A DNA stretch of 64,000 nt from a virus, in the IMG/VR virus record IMGVR_UViG_3300015360_000024, positions 1-64,000 of that record; one strand, written 5' to 3'. The stretch's first letter is position 1; every line of letters starts with the position of its first letter. The notes beneath the pieces are model-generated. The model was not told the DNA's origin, ran no database searches, and saw only the letters and a list, made by a program, of their open reading frames with translations. A program made the translations under genes and the position numbers. This document shows, in pieces, positions 55,607-63,788 of this stretch.

Positions 55607-55635
55607 TAGACAATTGAATGCACTATGGATAGCGT
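55607..55635 (+). promoter_or_regulatory. Promoter, TAGACA-17-TAGCGT
   Basis: TAGACA at 55607-55612, 17 bases, TAGCGT at 55630-55635, with ATG 55643 eight bases after the -10. Suggests a leaderless transcript. Confidence 0.5.
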
Positions 55636-55642
55636 GGCCGGG

Positions 55643-55927
55643 ATGAAGGGCATCCTGGCGTTCTTGGCAGTAGCCACGCTGATGGTAATCGCGACGATCG
55701 GTCTCTCTGGTGAGGGTCCGATCTGGACGAAGTACTTCGGCGGAGGGACGGTCCTTCTGATCTTGTTGCTGATCCTGCAGCAGCTCTCAAATATCCCTTC
55801 GACGATCGAACTGAAGAAGATGTTACTCGGCGCAGAGGCGGCTGCTGCAGCAAGATCTGAGCAGATAGTCCCCGAAGATGACGACATCGCTGACAGCACC
55901 CGTGGCCGGCGCAGCGCCAGGAACTAA
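55643..55927 (+). CDS. Membrane protein with two hydrophobic segments (94 aa)
   Basis: Segments at about residues 3-20 and 32-50, then a charged C-terminal tail. An in-frame ATG at 55625 lies within the promoter, so 55643 is preferred. Function unknown. Confidence 0.6.
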   Translation: MKGILAFLAVATLMVIATIGLSGEGPIWTKYFGGGTVLLILLLILQQLSNIPSTIELKKMLLGAEAAAAARSEQIVPEDDDIADSTRGRRSARN

Positions 55928-56547
55928 TGGCTGGCCGCATCCTCATACTCGACGTTGATGCTGATAAGTACGACGGCATCGTTGAGGCGCTTCGGAAGAA
56001 GCCGTCAGTCCGCGTTGTGTCGATGGATCGCGAGGCGCGCAAGCACTTGCGCGAATGCCCGGCGTGCAATCGGAAGCTGGCCAAGGAATCATCCTTCACG
56101 CTCGACGAGAAGATCGTGGATGCCTTAATCAAGGTCGCTCAGAAGATGAGGATCACGAAGACGGTCGTCTTGGTGAATGAGGATAACCCGATTGAGTCGT
56201 TCTCCTCGGTCGAGCACGAGCGATGTGTTGAGGTTGATACCGTTGTGATTCACCGCGCCATGACGCTGGGCCTATTGAAGTCGTTCATGGATGGCGCAAG
56301 GCTCACCCATTTCGTGACCACGATGGGGTTGGACTTCCTCTCAGGAGAGAAGCCAGCCGCGCCATGCACAATGTTCGTGCTCGATGGAGAGGTTGTCGAA
56401 ACCAGCGGCGAGCTGACGATCGAGAATGTAAAGTTCAAGGATGTGCATCGGGCAGGATCTGTCGCCCGAGATGGAGCAAGGGCGGTGAAAGCCATACCCG
56501 AGCACGTGATAAGCTTCGTAACCAACGGCCAGATGAGCCTTATCTGA
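55927..56547 (+). CDS. Hypothetical protein (206 aa)
   Basis: Begins with a Rossmann-like RILILDVDADKYDG, has CPACNRKL near residue 44, and a beta-rich second half. Overlaps the previous stop by one base. Function unknown. Confidence 0.6.
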   Translation: MAGRILILDVDADKYDGIVEALRKKPSVRVVSMDREARKHLRECPACNRKLAKESSFTLDEKIVDALIKVAQKMRITKTVVLVNEDNPIESFSSVEHERCVEVDTVVIHRAMTLGLLKSFMDGARLTHFVTTMGLDFLSGEKPAAPCTMFVLDGEVVETSGELTIENVKFKDVHRAGSVARDGARAVKAIPEHVISFVTNGQMSLI

Positions 56548-56560
56548 TGAGAGGATGCTG

Positions 56561-56836
56561 ATGACTAAGTCGGACTTGATACGGATCATTTCTGTAAAGA
56601 ACGAGATCTCCTACCCAGAGGCCGAGAACGCAGTGAACGCGTTCTTTGACACGATGAAGGACGCCCTCAAGAAGGGACGCCGTGTCGAGCTTCGCGGGTT
56701 CGGATCGTTCGCTGTTCGCGAGTACGATGGCTACATGGGGCGCAACCCGAGAACGGGTGAACCATGCAGCGTTGCTCCAAAGCGGTTGCCGTTCTTCAAG
56801 GTCGGAAAAGAGATGAGAGAGGCGGTGAACGGTTAA
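56561..56836 (+). CDS. HU/IHF-family DNA-binding protein 1 (91 aa)
   Basis: Bacterial histone-like fold: MTKSDLIRIISVKNEISYPEAE, GRRVELRGFGSFAVREYDG, then GRNPRTGEPCSV and the PFFKVGKEMREAV end. GFGSF and RNPRTG are the signature dimer-core and DNA-arm motifs; it looks IHF-beta-like. These proteins bend and package DNA. ATG 56561 is used; 56555 is in frame. Confidence 0.9.
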   Translation: MTKSDLIRIISVKNEISYPEAENAVNAFFDTMKDALKKGRRVELRGFGSFAVREYDGYMGRNPRTGEPCSVAPKRLPFFKVGKEMREAVNG

Positions 56837-56859
56837 TCCGTTCGTCGTTGGAGGATGTC

Positions 56860-57183
56860 ATGGAAGATAATGAAAGCGTTACCAAGGCCGTGCTCGCTGA
56901 CAAGATCGGCGAAGCAATCCCTACGCTGTCGACGAAGAAGGCCAACGAAATCGTCGAGAGCATCATTCGGGGTGTGAAGGAAACCCTTGCTAAGAAGGAG
57001 AAGGTGAAAATCTCCGGCTTCGGCAACTTCACCACACACGAGAAGAAGGCCCGTAAAGGTCGAAACCCACAGACCGGCGCCGAAATCACCATCGAGGACC
57101 GCTGTGTCATCAAGTTCAAGGTCAGCGACTGCCTCAAGGCTGAACTCAACGGGGAGGTCTTCAGTGGCAGCGACGAAGAGTGA
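56860..57183 (+). CDS. HU/IHF-family DNA-binding protein 2 (107 aa)
   Basis: Second family member: VKISGFGNFTTHEKK and GRNPQTGAEITIE carry the same motifs, with an acidic C-terminal extension. ATG 56860 follows GGAGG. In tandem with protein 1 it may form an IHF-type heterodimer. Confidence 0.9.
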   Translation: MEDNESVTKAVLADKIGEAIPTLSTKKANEIVESIIRGVKETLAKKEKVKISGFGNFTTHEKKARKGRNPQTGAEITIEDRCVIKFKVSDCLKAELNGEVFSGSDEE

Positions 57184-57343
57184 CCTGGAGAACCAGGTCG
57201 AAAATATCATCGGCCTTGCAATAGTCACGGTAGAAAGGCAGTTCGGAATCGCCGGACTTGATCACGTGCTTCAAGAAGTTGAATCTAGAAGAAAAACGCT
57301 ACTCTACGATGCAGACAAAGAGCGCGTTCAGGCCTCAAAGTAG
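57164..57343 (+). CDS. Small helical protein (59 aa)
   Basis: GTG 57164 (VAATKSDLENQVENIIG) overlaps the end of HU protein 2. Helical and charged. Function unknown. Confidence 0.5.
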   Translation: MAATKSDLENQVENIIGLAIVTVERQFGIAGLDHVLQEVESRRKTLLYDADKERVQASK

Positions 57344-57348
57344 GATAG

Positions 57349-58572
57349 ATGTCGGTGCCGTTGGATATGACCGGGCTGCGATTTGGCAAGCTTGTGGTCA
57401 CAGCTCCAGCAGAGCCAAAGAGATACGGCCGTGCTGGGAAGTTGATGTCGCGATGGCACTGCCAGTGCGACTGTGGTCGGACGACGGTTGTGATGCGTGG
57501 ATCCTTGATACGGAAGAATCATCCGCAGCGCGCCTGCGGATGCATGTATCGCCGAGAGATGGTTGGTCAGATGTTCGGCCGACTGAAGGTGTTAAGCAAG
57601 GATCTTGACTCGATCAGGAACGGAACACATTGGACATGCCGGTGCGTCTGCGGAAAAACCATTTCTGCCTTAGGCACCAATCTTAGACGCGGACACACGA
57701 CATCTTGCGGATGCTTTCAGACGGAAAATCTATCGGCCATTAAAACTATCAACATAACCAACCAGCGCTTTGGGAGACTGATTGCGCTCGCAAGAGTTCC
57801 TGCTCCAGTCGGACTGAGGAGCAAGCTGGCGTTTTGGTTATGCAGATGCCAGTGTGGCAATGATGTTATTGTGCGCGGGACATATCTGAGGACAGGGTGG
57901 ACGAAGTCGTGCGGCTGCATCTCCGAGATGACAGCCGGAAAGACATTTGCTAGTCCTGATGGTCTAAAATTCGGAAGACTCACCGTTCTTGATGAATGGA
58001 TAAAGGACAAGTTCTTCGAAGTTAAATGGAAGTGCCGCTGCGATTGCGGTAGTCACCTCTGGGTCACTCTAAACAATCTTCGAACAAGACGAATAGAGTC
58101 CTGTCGCTGTCTCGGCGTGGACAAGACCAGGTTCGCAACGACGACGCACGGGAAAACGAAATCGGCCGAGTATCGTGTCTGGTGGGGGATGAAGTCTCGC
58201 TGCTACAACGATAAAACGGACTCATATGAGAACTATGGCGGTCGCGGCATAGAGGTCTGCGATCGTTGGATGGAGGCGTTTGAGCACTTCTATGAAGACA
58301 TGGGGCCACGCCCAAGCTCCTTGCACTCAATCGACAGGATCAACAACAACGGCAACTACGAGCCCGACAACTGCAGGTGGGCTACAGCCAAGGAGCAAGC
58401 GAACAACAGACGCAAGCCTCGTCGCCTTGTAGCTGAAGCGTTGGCCGAGTTGGCGCCATTACTAGAAGGAGTCGACGGCTCGGACGAGTCGCTTGAAAAG
58501 CTTTCCCTCGCCTGGTCAGACCTGAAGAAACGCTTACCAAGGCTAAAAAAGGACATCGCTGCGATTTCTTGA
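57349..58572 (+). CDS. Repeat-containing AP2/HNH homing-type protein (407 aa)
   Basis: Four ~60-residue repeats share FGRL-x-V, then W-x-C-x-C-x-CG and a G-x-x-x-SCGC end (about residues 9-64, 71-127, 133-196 and 206-253). A C-terminal domain has SAEYRVWWGMKSRCYN, YGGRGIEVCDRW and SIDRINNNGNYEPDNCRWAT, an HNH-like nuclease core common in phages. The repeats probably bind DNA. It is inserted between the HU genes and the 58605 gene. Confidence 0.75.
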   Translation: MSVPLDMTGLRFGKLVVTAPAEPKRYGRAGKLMSRWHCQCDCGRTTVVMRGSLIRKNHPQRACGCMYRREMVGQMFGRLKVLSKDLDSIRNGTHWTCRCVCGKTISALGTNLRRGHTTSCGCFQTENLSAIKTINITNQRFGRLIALARVPAPVGLRSKLAFWLCRCQCGNDVIVRGTYLRTGWTKSCGCISEMTAGKTFASPDGLKFGRLTVLDEWIKDKFFEVKWKCRCDCGSHLWVTLNNLRTRRIESCRCLGVDKTRFATTTHGKTKSAEYRVWWGMKSRCYNDKTDSYENYGGRGIEVCDRWMEAFEHFYEDMGPRPSSLHSIDRINNNGNYEPDNCRWATAKEQANNRRKPRRLVAEALAELAPLLEGVDGSDESLEKLSLAWSDLKKRLPRLKKDIAAIS

Positions 58573-58597
58573 CAATTGAGCCATGACCTATTAATCT
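58569..58597 (+). promoter_or_regulatory. Promoter, TTGACA-17-TAATCT
   Basis: TTGACA at 58569-58574, 17-base spacer, TAATCT at 58592-58597. The ATG at 58605 begins 8 bases downstream, so the transcript is predicted to be leaderless. This is the best example of the motif. Confidence 0.7.
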
Positions 58598-58604
58598 CTG
58601 AACC

Positions 58605-59045
58605 ATGGCGAACGCAGCACGAGCAATGAAGGGCCCAACCAAAATCATCGAGCTAAGCGACGAGCCTTCCGGTTGGAAGCTCGACGCCAACGCTGTCCAT
58701 CTCTGGAAGAACAAGCTTTGGCGGAAGGAGAAGGTCGGCTGCGTTCTCTGCACCGAACATGAGGGTCCTGAGTACGCGACTCTCTCTCATTCCGAGGATG
58801 AGAAGCCTGACGTTTTCCATTGTGCCAGTCATGGACCCCTCGTCGAAGTCCCATTCACGATGAAGAAGGTCTACACCATTGTAATTGGTGACGTTTTTCG
58901 CGAGGGCACCGAAGAATTGTCAGATACCATGCTTTTCCCCGCCGATATGGACATCACCGAGCGCAATGAACTGATCGGACGCCTCCTGGACGAAGCCGAG
59001 AAGGAAGAGCATGCAGCTGGCCCATCTCCGGCCGATGACGAGTAA
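58605..59045 (+). CDS. Hypothetical acidic protein (146 aa)
   Basis: CVLCTEHEGPEYATLSHSED ... HCASHG suggests a metal site in the first half. The C-terminal half is acidic and helical. Expressed from the adjacent promoter. Function unknown. Confidence 0.6.
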   Translation: MANAARAMKGPTKIIELSDEPSGWKLDANAVHLWKNKLWRKEKVGCVLCTEHEGPEYATLSHSEDEKPDVFHCASHGPLVEVPFTMKKVYTIVIGDVFREGTEELSDTMLFPADMDITERNELIGRLLDEAEKEEHAAGPSPADDE

Positions 59046-59051
59046 TCACCA

Positions 59052-59318
59052 ATGATTAGGCGTAGACAATCAGTGGATGCGCGGGCATGTAATGCCCCCA
59101 TGTTACACGATCGAATTGCCGCCCTGGGCGCTCTGAGCGAGCCCACAGAGCGTCAAATAGAGGCCGCTGCCAAGGCATTCATGGCCTGGCAGTTCCCGGG
59201 ACGGTCCTGGGACGACGCGGTTCCGACGATGAAGGATAAATTCCTCGTCGGCGCCAGGCTGGCGCTACGTGCAGCTGCCTTCGTTCCAGCCGAGAAGATA
59301 CATGGAGACAAACCGTAA
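59052..59318 (+). CDS. Hypothetical protein (88 aa)
   Basis: Helical, with KAFMAWQFPGRSWDDAVP in the middle. It ends before a strong terminator. Function unknown. Confidence 0.6.
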   Translation: MIRRRQSVDARACNAPMLHDRIAALGALSEPTERQIEAAAKAFMAWQFPGRSWDDAVPTMKDKFLVGARLALRAAAFVPAEKIHGDKP

Positions 59319-59346
59319 GATCCTAGTTCTGCACCGACAACCCTAA

Positions 59347-59374
59347 GGGCGGGCATAAGTATGCCCGCCCTTTC
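59347..59374 (+). terminator. Rho-independent terminator
   Basis: GGGCGGGCATA and TATGCCCGCCC pair over 11 bp, followed by TTTCGTTTTT. Confidence 0.85.
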
Positions 59375-59378
59375 GTTT

Positions 59379-59407
59379 TTGACTATCGATGGGTTGACCT
59401 ATATACC
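59379..59407 (+). promoter_or_regulatory. Promoter, TTGACT-17-TATACC
   Basis: TTGACT at 59379-59384, 17 bases, TATACC at 59402-59407. A GGAGG and a 9-codon TTG-initiated reading frame ending TGATG lead into the endonuclease gene, suggesting coupled translation. Confidence 0.5.
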
Positions 59408-59445
59408 GGAGGCCACTTGAAGAAACGGATCTTCTGGACGAACTG

Positions 59446-60045
59446 ATGTACGATCTGGACATGGGAAACGGTAAAGGGTTTCAAACCCGGCTCTCCTCCT
59501 CGCAAAAGGAAGAGATTCGCTCGCTGTACCTCAGCGGAGTTCCGCCTGTTGAAATCGTTCAGAGTTTCGGCTGCAGCACGAGCAACTTCTGGAATGTTGT
59601 TCGTGGACTTCATCATCAAGTTAGAGCTGATCGTTTCTACCAAAACGCAAAACGTCTTGAGCTGGTACCGCATGTGAAGATGGGGTGGATAGCTGGAATC
59701 ATCGACGGAGAGGGGTGGATTGGGATAACTAGGTCTACTCCGCGAGTTGACGTCAGCAGCACGACTCGTTCAATGCAGGATGAGCTACACGGCCTGATTG
59801 GTGGTCACATTTACCATATGAAAAGGTCTGGCAGGGAGCGCGATCTGTTTTCCTGGCAGTTGTGGTCCGCTGAGACAATTCTTCCATTTATTCGTGCAAT
59901 CGAATCGTTGCTAGTTGTGAAAAAAGGAGCTGCCCAAATTGTAGGTAGGTTCTGTGAGCGTAGGCTTAACGGGGTTACCGATAAGCTACTCGACGAACGC
60001 GACGCGTCTGCCGCTCATGAATTTAACAAGAAGGGCAAACGATGA
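59446..60045 (+). CDS. LAGLIDADG-type homing endonuclease-like protein (199 aa)
   Basis: WIAGIIDGEGWIGI is a LAGLIDADG-type helix with the catalytic acid at its end. The N-terminal 60 residues look like a helix-turn-helix (SGVPPVEIVQSFGCSTSNFW). One motif copy suggests a dimer. Its stop overlaps the next ATG by 4 bases. Confidence 0.75.
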   Translation: MYDLDMGNGKGFQTRLSSSQKEEIRSLYLSGVPPVEIVQSFGCSTSNFWNVVRGLHHQVRADRFYQNAKRLELVPHVKMGWIAGIIDGEGWIGITRSTPRVDVSSTTRSMQDELHGLIGGHIYHMKRSGRERDLFSWQLWSAETILPFIRAIESLLVVKKGAAQIVGRFCERRLNGVTDKLLDERDASAAHEFNKKGKR

Positions 60046-61385
60046 AAATTCCGCTGACTATCAAAGAAGACTACTGTGTTAACTGGGACCTCTTCTGCGG
60101 CGTTCGCGAGTTCATGCAGAACGGCCAGGACGCCACCAGAATCGGCTGTACGTTCGACGCCGTCTACCTGGCCGACGCCAACACGATTCGCGTCAAGACG
60201 ATTGGAGCGACCCTGGAGCACAGGACGTTGCTCCTTGGTGAATCGTCGAAGCGTGGCCGCAACGACATGCTGGGCCAGCAGGGCGAGGGCTACAAGATCG
60301 GCTCGCTTGTTCTCTGCCGTCTCGGCAAGGGCGTCAAGATTCGGACCGGCGAAGAGGTCTGGATTCCGGCCATCGAGCACTCGAAGCAGTTCGACGCCAA
60401 GATCTTGGTGTTCAACATCGAGAAGGGCCGCAAGCCCGTCAATGAAATCGTCGTCGACATCACGGGCGTGATGCAGGACGAGTGGGACTCCATCAAGCGG
60501 AAGTTCCTCTTCATCGACGCAGACGGCCAGACGGTCATCGAGTCCCCGGTCGGCTCGGTGATCATGGACGGCGTCGGGCATATCTTCGTTGATGGCATCG
60601 AGGTGTGTCGCATCGACAAGTTCCGCCACGGCTACAACTTTCGCCCCAGCGATACCAAGCTCGATCGCGACCGCCGTCTGATGGAGCAGTTCGAAGCCCA
60701 CAGCCTCTCGGCGAAGATCTGGGAAGCGCTCTATATGCGCTCAACGCGCGAGTACTGCGACAAGGTCGACACTATGCTGGCCGACAACGCGCCTGACGTT
60801 GAGCACTTCCGTTACGATTGGTGCGTGGGCCAGAATACCCGCAAGCAGGTCGCGGACCGCTTCAAGGATAAGTTCGGCGCGAAGGCCATCCCAGTTCGCA
60901 CCAGCAGCGAGGCGCGAGAGATCGAGTTCTACGGTCGCCACGCCGCAGTCGTCGATGCTGAGCCGCTGCGCGCCATTCTGGAGCGTGAGGTCGGAACGAT
61001 CGAGCAGGTCAAGCGCGAGCTTGGCGAGGAGATCAAGCAGGAGCACACGACCGTCAGCCTGGACCCCAAGGAGACGAAGAACTTCCTGATGGCTCTGGAG
61101 TTCGTCTCTAAGGCTGTTAAGCGCTCCAGCTTCGAGCTGGCCAAGGACATCACGATCGTCGAGTTCAACAGCCCGAGCGTGATGGGTATGCGCAAGGACG
61201 ACAAGATCTACATCAGCCGAAACACCCTTGGGTGCTTCGAGGAGGCCTTAAAGACGATGGTGGAAGAGGTTGCCCATGAGGTGGGCGCCGATGCCACGCA
61301 TGATCATGTCGAGCGCATGCACACGATCTACGCCAACGGTGTAGCGTTGCTGCTTGCGGAAGGATCTGGGAGTGCCAAAGACTGA
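60042..61385 (+). CDS. GHKL-type ATPase-like protein with C-terminal metallopeptidase-like motif (447 aa)
   Basis: REFMQNGQDA near residue 22 is an N-box (E-x-x-x-N-x-x-D) and MLGQQGEGYKIG near 75 a G-box, as in Hsp90/MutL/histidine-kinase ATPases. KFLFID and VFVDG strands follow. Near residue 420 MVEEVAHEVGADATHDHVERM has an HE and a later H, reminiscent of zinc peptidase helices but not a canonical HExxH. No transducer domain is recognised. Such GHKL proteins occur in phage and defence systems; the role is unknown. Confidence 0.6.
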   Translation: MKIPLTIKEDYCVNWDLFCGVREFMQNGQDATRIGCTFDAVYLADANTIRVKTIGATLEHRTLLLGESSKRGRNDMLGQQGEGYKIGSLVLCRLGKGVKIRTGEEVWIPAIEHSKQFDAKILVFNIEKGRKPVNEIVVDITGVMQDEWDSIKRKFLFIDADGQTVIESPVGSVIMDGVGHIFVDGIEVCRIDKFRHGYNFRPSDTKLDRDRRLMEQFEAHSLSAKIWEALYMRSTREYCDKVDTMLADNAPDVEHFRYDWCVGQNTRKQVADRFKDKFGAKAIPVRTSSEAREIEFYGRHAAVVDAEPLRAILEREVGTIEQVKRELGEEIKQEHTTVSLDPKETKNFLMALEFVSKAVKRSSFELAKDITIVEFNSPSVMGMRKDDKIYISRNTLGCFEEALKTMVEEVAHEVGADATHDHVERMHTIYANGVALLLAEGSGSAKD

Positions 61386-61659
61386 AGACGATGTCGTTTG
61401 TGCTGGATGCGGCCGGCCGATCGGGAAATATCGGTCGGCTCGTTGTCCTGGTGACCGCGTGGTTGAAGTTCGAGTCGGCAAGCTTCTCCAGAGCCAGGTG
61501 ATCGACGGCAAACGGAAGCCGGGCAGACCGAGGCTCAAGTCGGAGAAGTTCAAAGCCGAGTCTGTTTGGGGCGTGATGCATCTACGGTGTTTTGTTCGCT
61601 CCGTTGAGGCTCCAGACGATGTATTCGCAGAGCTGAGCGTTCAAAATGGCATCAGATGA
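61372..61659 (+). CDS. Zinc- and AT-hook-containing protein (95 aa)
   Basis: GTG 61372 overlaps the previous gene. CAGCGRPIGKYRSARC is a zinc-knuckle-like group and KRKPGRPRLK is an AT hook. Probably DNA-binding. Confidence 0.55.
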   Translation: MPKTEDDVVCAGCGRPIGKYRSARCPGDRVVEVRVGKLLQSQVIDGKRKPGRPRLKSEKFKAESVWGVMHLRCFVRSVEAPDDVFAELSVQNGIR

Positions 61660-61870
61660 CGACAACACCATTCTCGGTGGTCTACGCAAGCTCGCTGCCC
61701 TTGAGGGTTACGAAGCAGGCACCGAAGAATTCGAGCGACGGGTAAGACAGCTCCAGATCACTAAGTGCCGTGAGATGAAGGGCGTCAACTCGTGTCACGA
61801 ATGCAAGTTCTTCGATTACTGTGATCTGGTCAAGAAGGTGATGCGAGAGCGGCGTGGATACGACGACTAG
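61646..61870 (+). CDS. Small Cys-containing protein (74 aa)
   Basis: Contains NSCHECKFFDYCDLVKK, three Cys and a His that may bind metal, after a helical N-terminus. Overlaps the previous gene. Function unknown. Confidence 0.55.
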   Translation: MASDDDNTILGGLRKLAALEGYEAGTEEFERRVRQLQITKCREMKGVNSCHECKFFDYCDLVKKVMRERRGYDD

Positions 61871-61891
61871 ACTTGATGTGGAGGATGCCAG

Positions 61892-62707
61892 ATGTCGACA
61901 ACGCGAATTCCGTTCAATGCAATCAAGTTTCACGTTGAAATCACAAACCCGCGCGATGAACTAAAGGATATCCCAGACCTCATCGCGTCACTGAGGTCGG
62001 TCGGTCTTCAGGTCCCGCTCACAGTCAAGCAGGACCCCAAAGACGACAACGTCTTCTATTTGGTCGTTGGGTTCAGACGTCACGAGGCAATTCGTCAGAT
62101 TCGAGAGTCTGATCCGAACGCCTTCAAGACTGTCGAGGTCAAGAAATTCAAAGGCTCCTTTGCGGAGGCCCAGGTTCTCAACATCACAGAGAACATTCAA
62201 CGATCTGAGCTGACTCCTATGGAGATCTGCAAGAGCGTAGAGATTCTCATGAACCTTAGCTACAAGCAGAAGGATGTAGCCGAGAAGATTGGAAAGTCCC
62301 AAACGTGGGTTTCCAATGCGATGCAATTCCGTCGACAGGCCACACCGCAACTTCAAGAGGCCGTTCGGTCAGGTGATATCCCCTATGGATTTGCTAGGGA
62401 TTTAGCAACTCTCACAGATAGCGAGCAGAGGGATAAGGTCAAGGGCCTGAAGAAGCCCAGCACTAATTCCCAGGATGAGGTAGAAGGGCGACCCAGGCCA
62501 AACAAAGTGGTTGACCCCCAAGTGCGCAAAACAGTCAGAGAATCGTCTGGGAGGGTAATTAGGCCCTCAACGGCTGAAGTTCGCCACGAGGTGATGCGCA
62601 TTGGTCAGGACAACAAGGGCACGTCGGACGAGTTCGAACGCGGGATTCTAATCGCGCTGGAGTGGACTCTTGGGGAGCGAAAGACGCTCAGGCGGCCCGA
62701 TAGATGA
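61892..62707 (+). CDS. ParB/Spo0J-like partition or regulatory protein (271 aa)
   Basis: ParB N-terminal features are present: PLTVKQDPKDDNVFYLVVGF then RRHEAIRQI (box II, a degenerate G-x-R-R), NITENIQRSELTPMEICKSV (box III), and a helix-turn-helix KQKDVAEKIGKSQTWVSNAM. ParB-type CTPases bind parS-like sites. No ParA is in the window, so it may control transcription or genome segregation in a carrier state. ATG 61892 follows GGAGG. Confidence 0.82.
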   Translation: MSTTRIPFNAIKFHVEITNPRDELKDIPDLIASLRSVGLQVPLTVKQDPKDDNVFYLVVGFRRHEAIRQIRESDPNAFKTVEVKKFKGSFAEAQVLNITENIQRSELTPMEICKSVEILMNLSYKQKDVAEKIGKSQTWVSNAMQFRRQATPQLQEAVRSGDIPYGFARDLATLTDSEQRDKVKGLKKPSTNSQDEVEGRPRPNKVVDPQVRKTVRESSGRVIRPSTAEVRHEVMRIGQDNKGTSDEFERGILIALEWTLGERKTLRRPDR

Positions 62708-62719
62708 TTGGAGAATGCG

Positions 62720-63358
62720 ATGATTGGATGGTTCTTTTTTCCGTTGGTGATCAGGGCTTGCTTGGCTTGGTTGCTTATTTGGTCTCCCAACGCAGACGCT
62801 AATCAACCAGCGATCATCCCGGAAGAGACGGTGGCCTACGCTAACATCGTCGCAACTGACCGCAGTATATCGTTGCCATCGGCGACGGACGAACACGGAA
62901 TAGCCACTCGCTACGGAAGCCCTGGCGATAAATTCGCTCAACAGGGAACGGCATGCAAGCCGCACAATAAGATCAACGACGTAGAGCACATCTGTGCGCA
63001 TCGTTGGTATCCGTGCGGCACTCTTCTGATCGTCGAGAACCAGAAGACTGGCGAACGAAACTGGTGCGAGGTCAAGGACCGAGGGCCGTACGGCGCAAGT
63101 GTTTTCGCGGCCAACGGATCCAAGGTGATGAATGGTTCTCGTCAGGGTTGGTACATCAAGATCCGAGCAGGAGATCTCCCTCCTGACGATCTCTGTCCAG
63201 ACGGTGGATGTGTAGGTAAGTGGCGAGGCGTCCTAGACATGAGCCCAGCCGTTAGCAAAGGTATGGGTCACACAGGCTGGGGAACGGTGAAAGTATGGCG
63301 ACTCAAGCGAGTCGTGGATCACCAGAAGTATCTTGCCAAGAAGAAGCCCCTCAGCTGA
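62720..63358 (+). CDS. Secreted RlpA-like double-psi beta-barrel protein (212 aa)
   Basis: An N-terminal hydrophobic stretch (residues 2-19) with a following small-residue region is a likely signal peptide. The main domain has ATRYGSPGDKFAQQGTACKP, HRWYPCGTLLIVEN and VKDRGPYG, the RlpA-type DPBB pattern that includes the conserved D of DRGPY. RlpA proteins cleave or bind naked glycan strands. It may aid lysis or modify the host envelope. ATG 62720 has GGAG at the right distance. Confidence 0.75.
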   Translation: MIGWFFFPLVIRACLAWLLIWSPNADANQPAIIPEETVAYANIVATDRSISLPSATDEHGIATRYGSPGDKFAQQGTACKPHNKINDVEHICAHRWYPCGTLLIVENQKTGERNWCEVKDRGPYGASVFAANGSKVMNGSRQGWYIKIRAGDLPPDDLCPDGGCVGKWRGVLDMSPAVSKGMGHTGWGTVKVWRLKRVVDHQKYLAKKKPLS

Positions 63359-63361
63359 CGC

Positions 63362-63778
63362 TTGAATCAGCCTCTCGACCTTGGTACCTTCCCAAGCTCC
63401 ATGCTGACGTCGCCACCTCCCAACGAAAGCCTGGCTATCGTGGTTGGGATGATGAACGACTGTAGCGGCTTATGGGAGGTCACCGAGAGTCGGGTCTCGG
63501 TTATTCGTGAGAGGTTATCCGTACTCTCACAGAGAACCCTGCCGGCTGCTCAGGAAATGCTCTCCATCGCTGATGGTGGCGCCAGGTTTTGGCCTACCAA
63601 AGCCGAATACTACGCTGCTATCTCTGAAATGCGGAAGGACGCCGTGCTGGTTAGTAAAGCACAGGTCGACGCCGTAATCGAAGCGGTCTTCAAAGGGGCA
63701 AGGCTGGACAACGTCTCCGACAAGATGTGGGTCAAGCAGGCCTTGGATATCCTCACCAGGGTTTCCAAGGAAAAGTAA
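63362..63778 (+). CDS. Hypothetical helical protein (138 aa)
   Basis: The frame opens at TTG 63362; an internal ATG 63401 is an alternative start. Helical with a central amphipathic region (ISEMRKDAVLVSKAQ). Function unknown. Confidence 0.5.
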   Translation: MNQPLDLGTFPSSMLTSPPPNESLAIVVGMMNDCSGLWEVTESRVSVIRERLSVLSQRTLPAAQEMLSIADGGARFWPTKAEYYAAISEMRKDAVLVSKAQVDAVIEAVFKGARLDNVSDKMWVKQALDILTRVSKEK

Positions 63779-63788
63779 CAAATTGACA

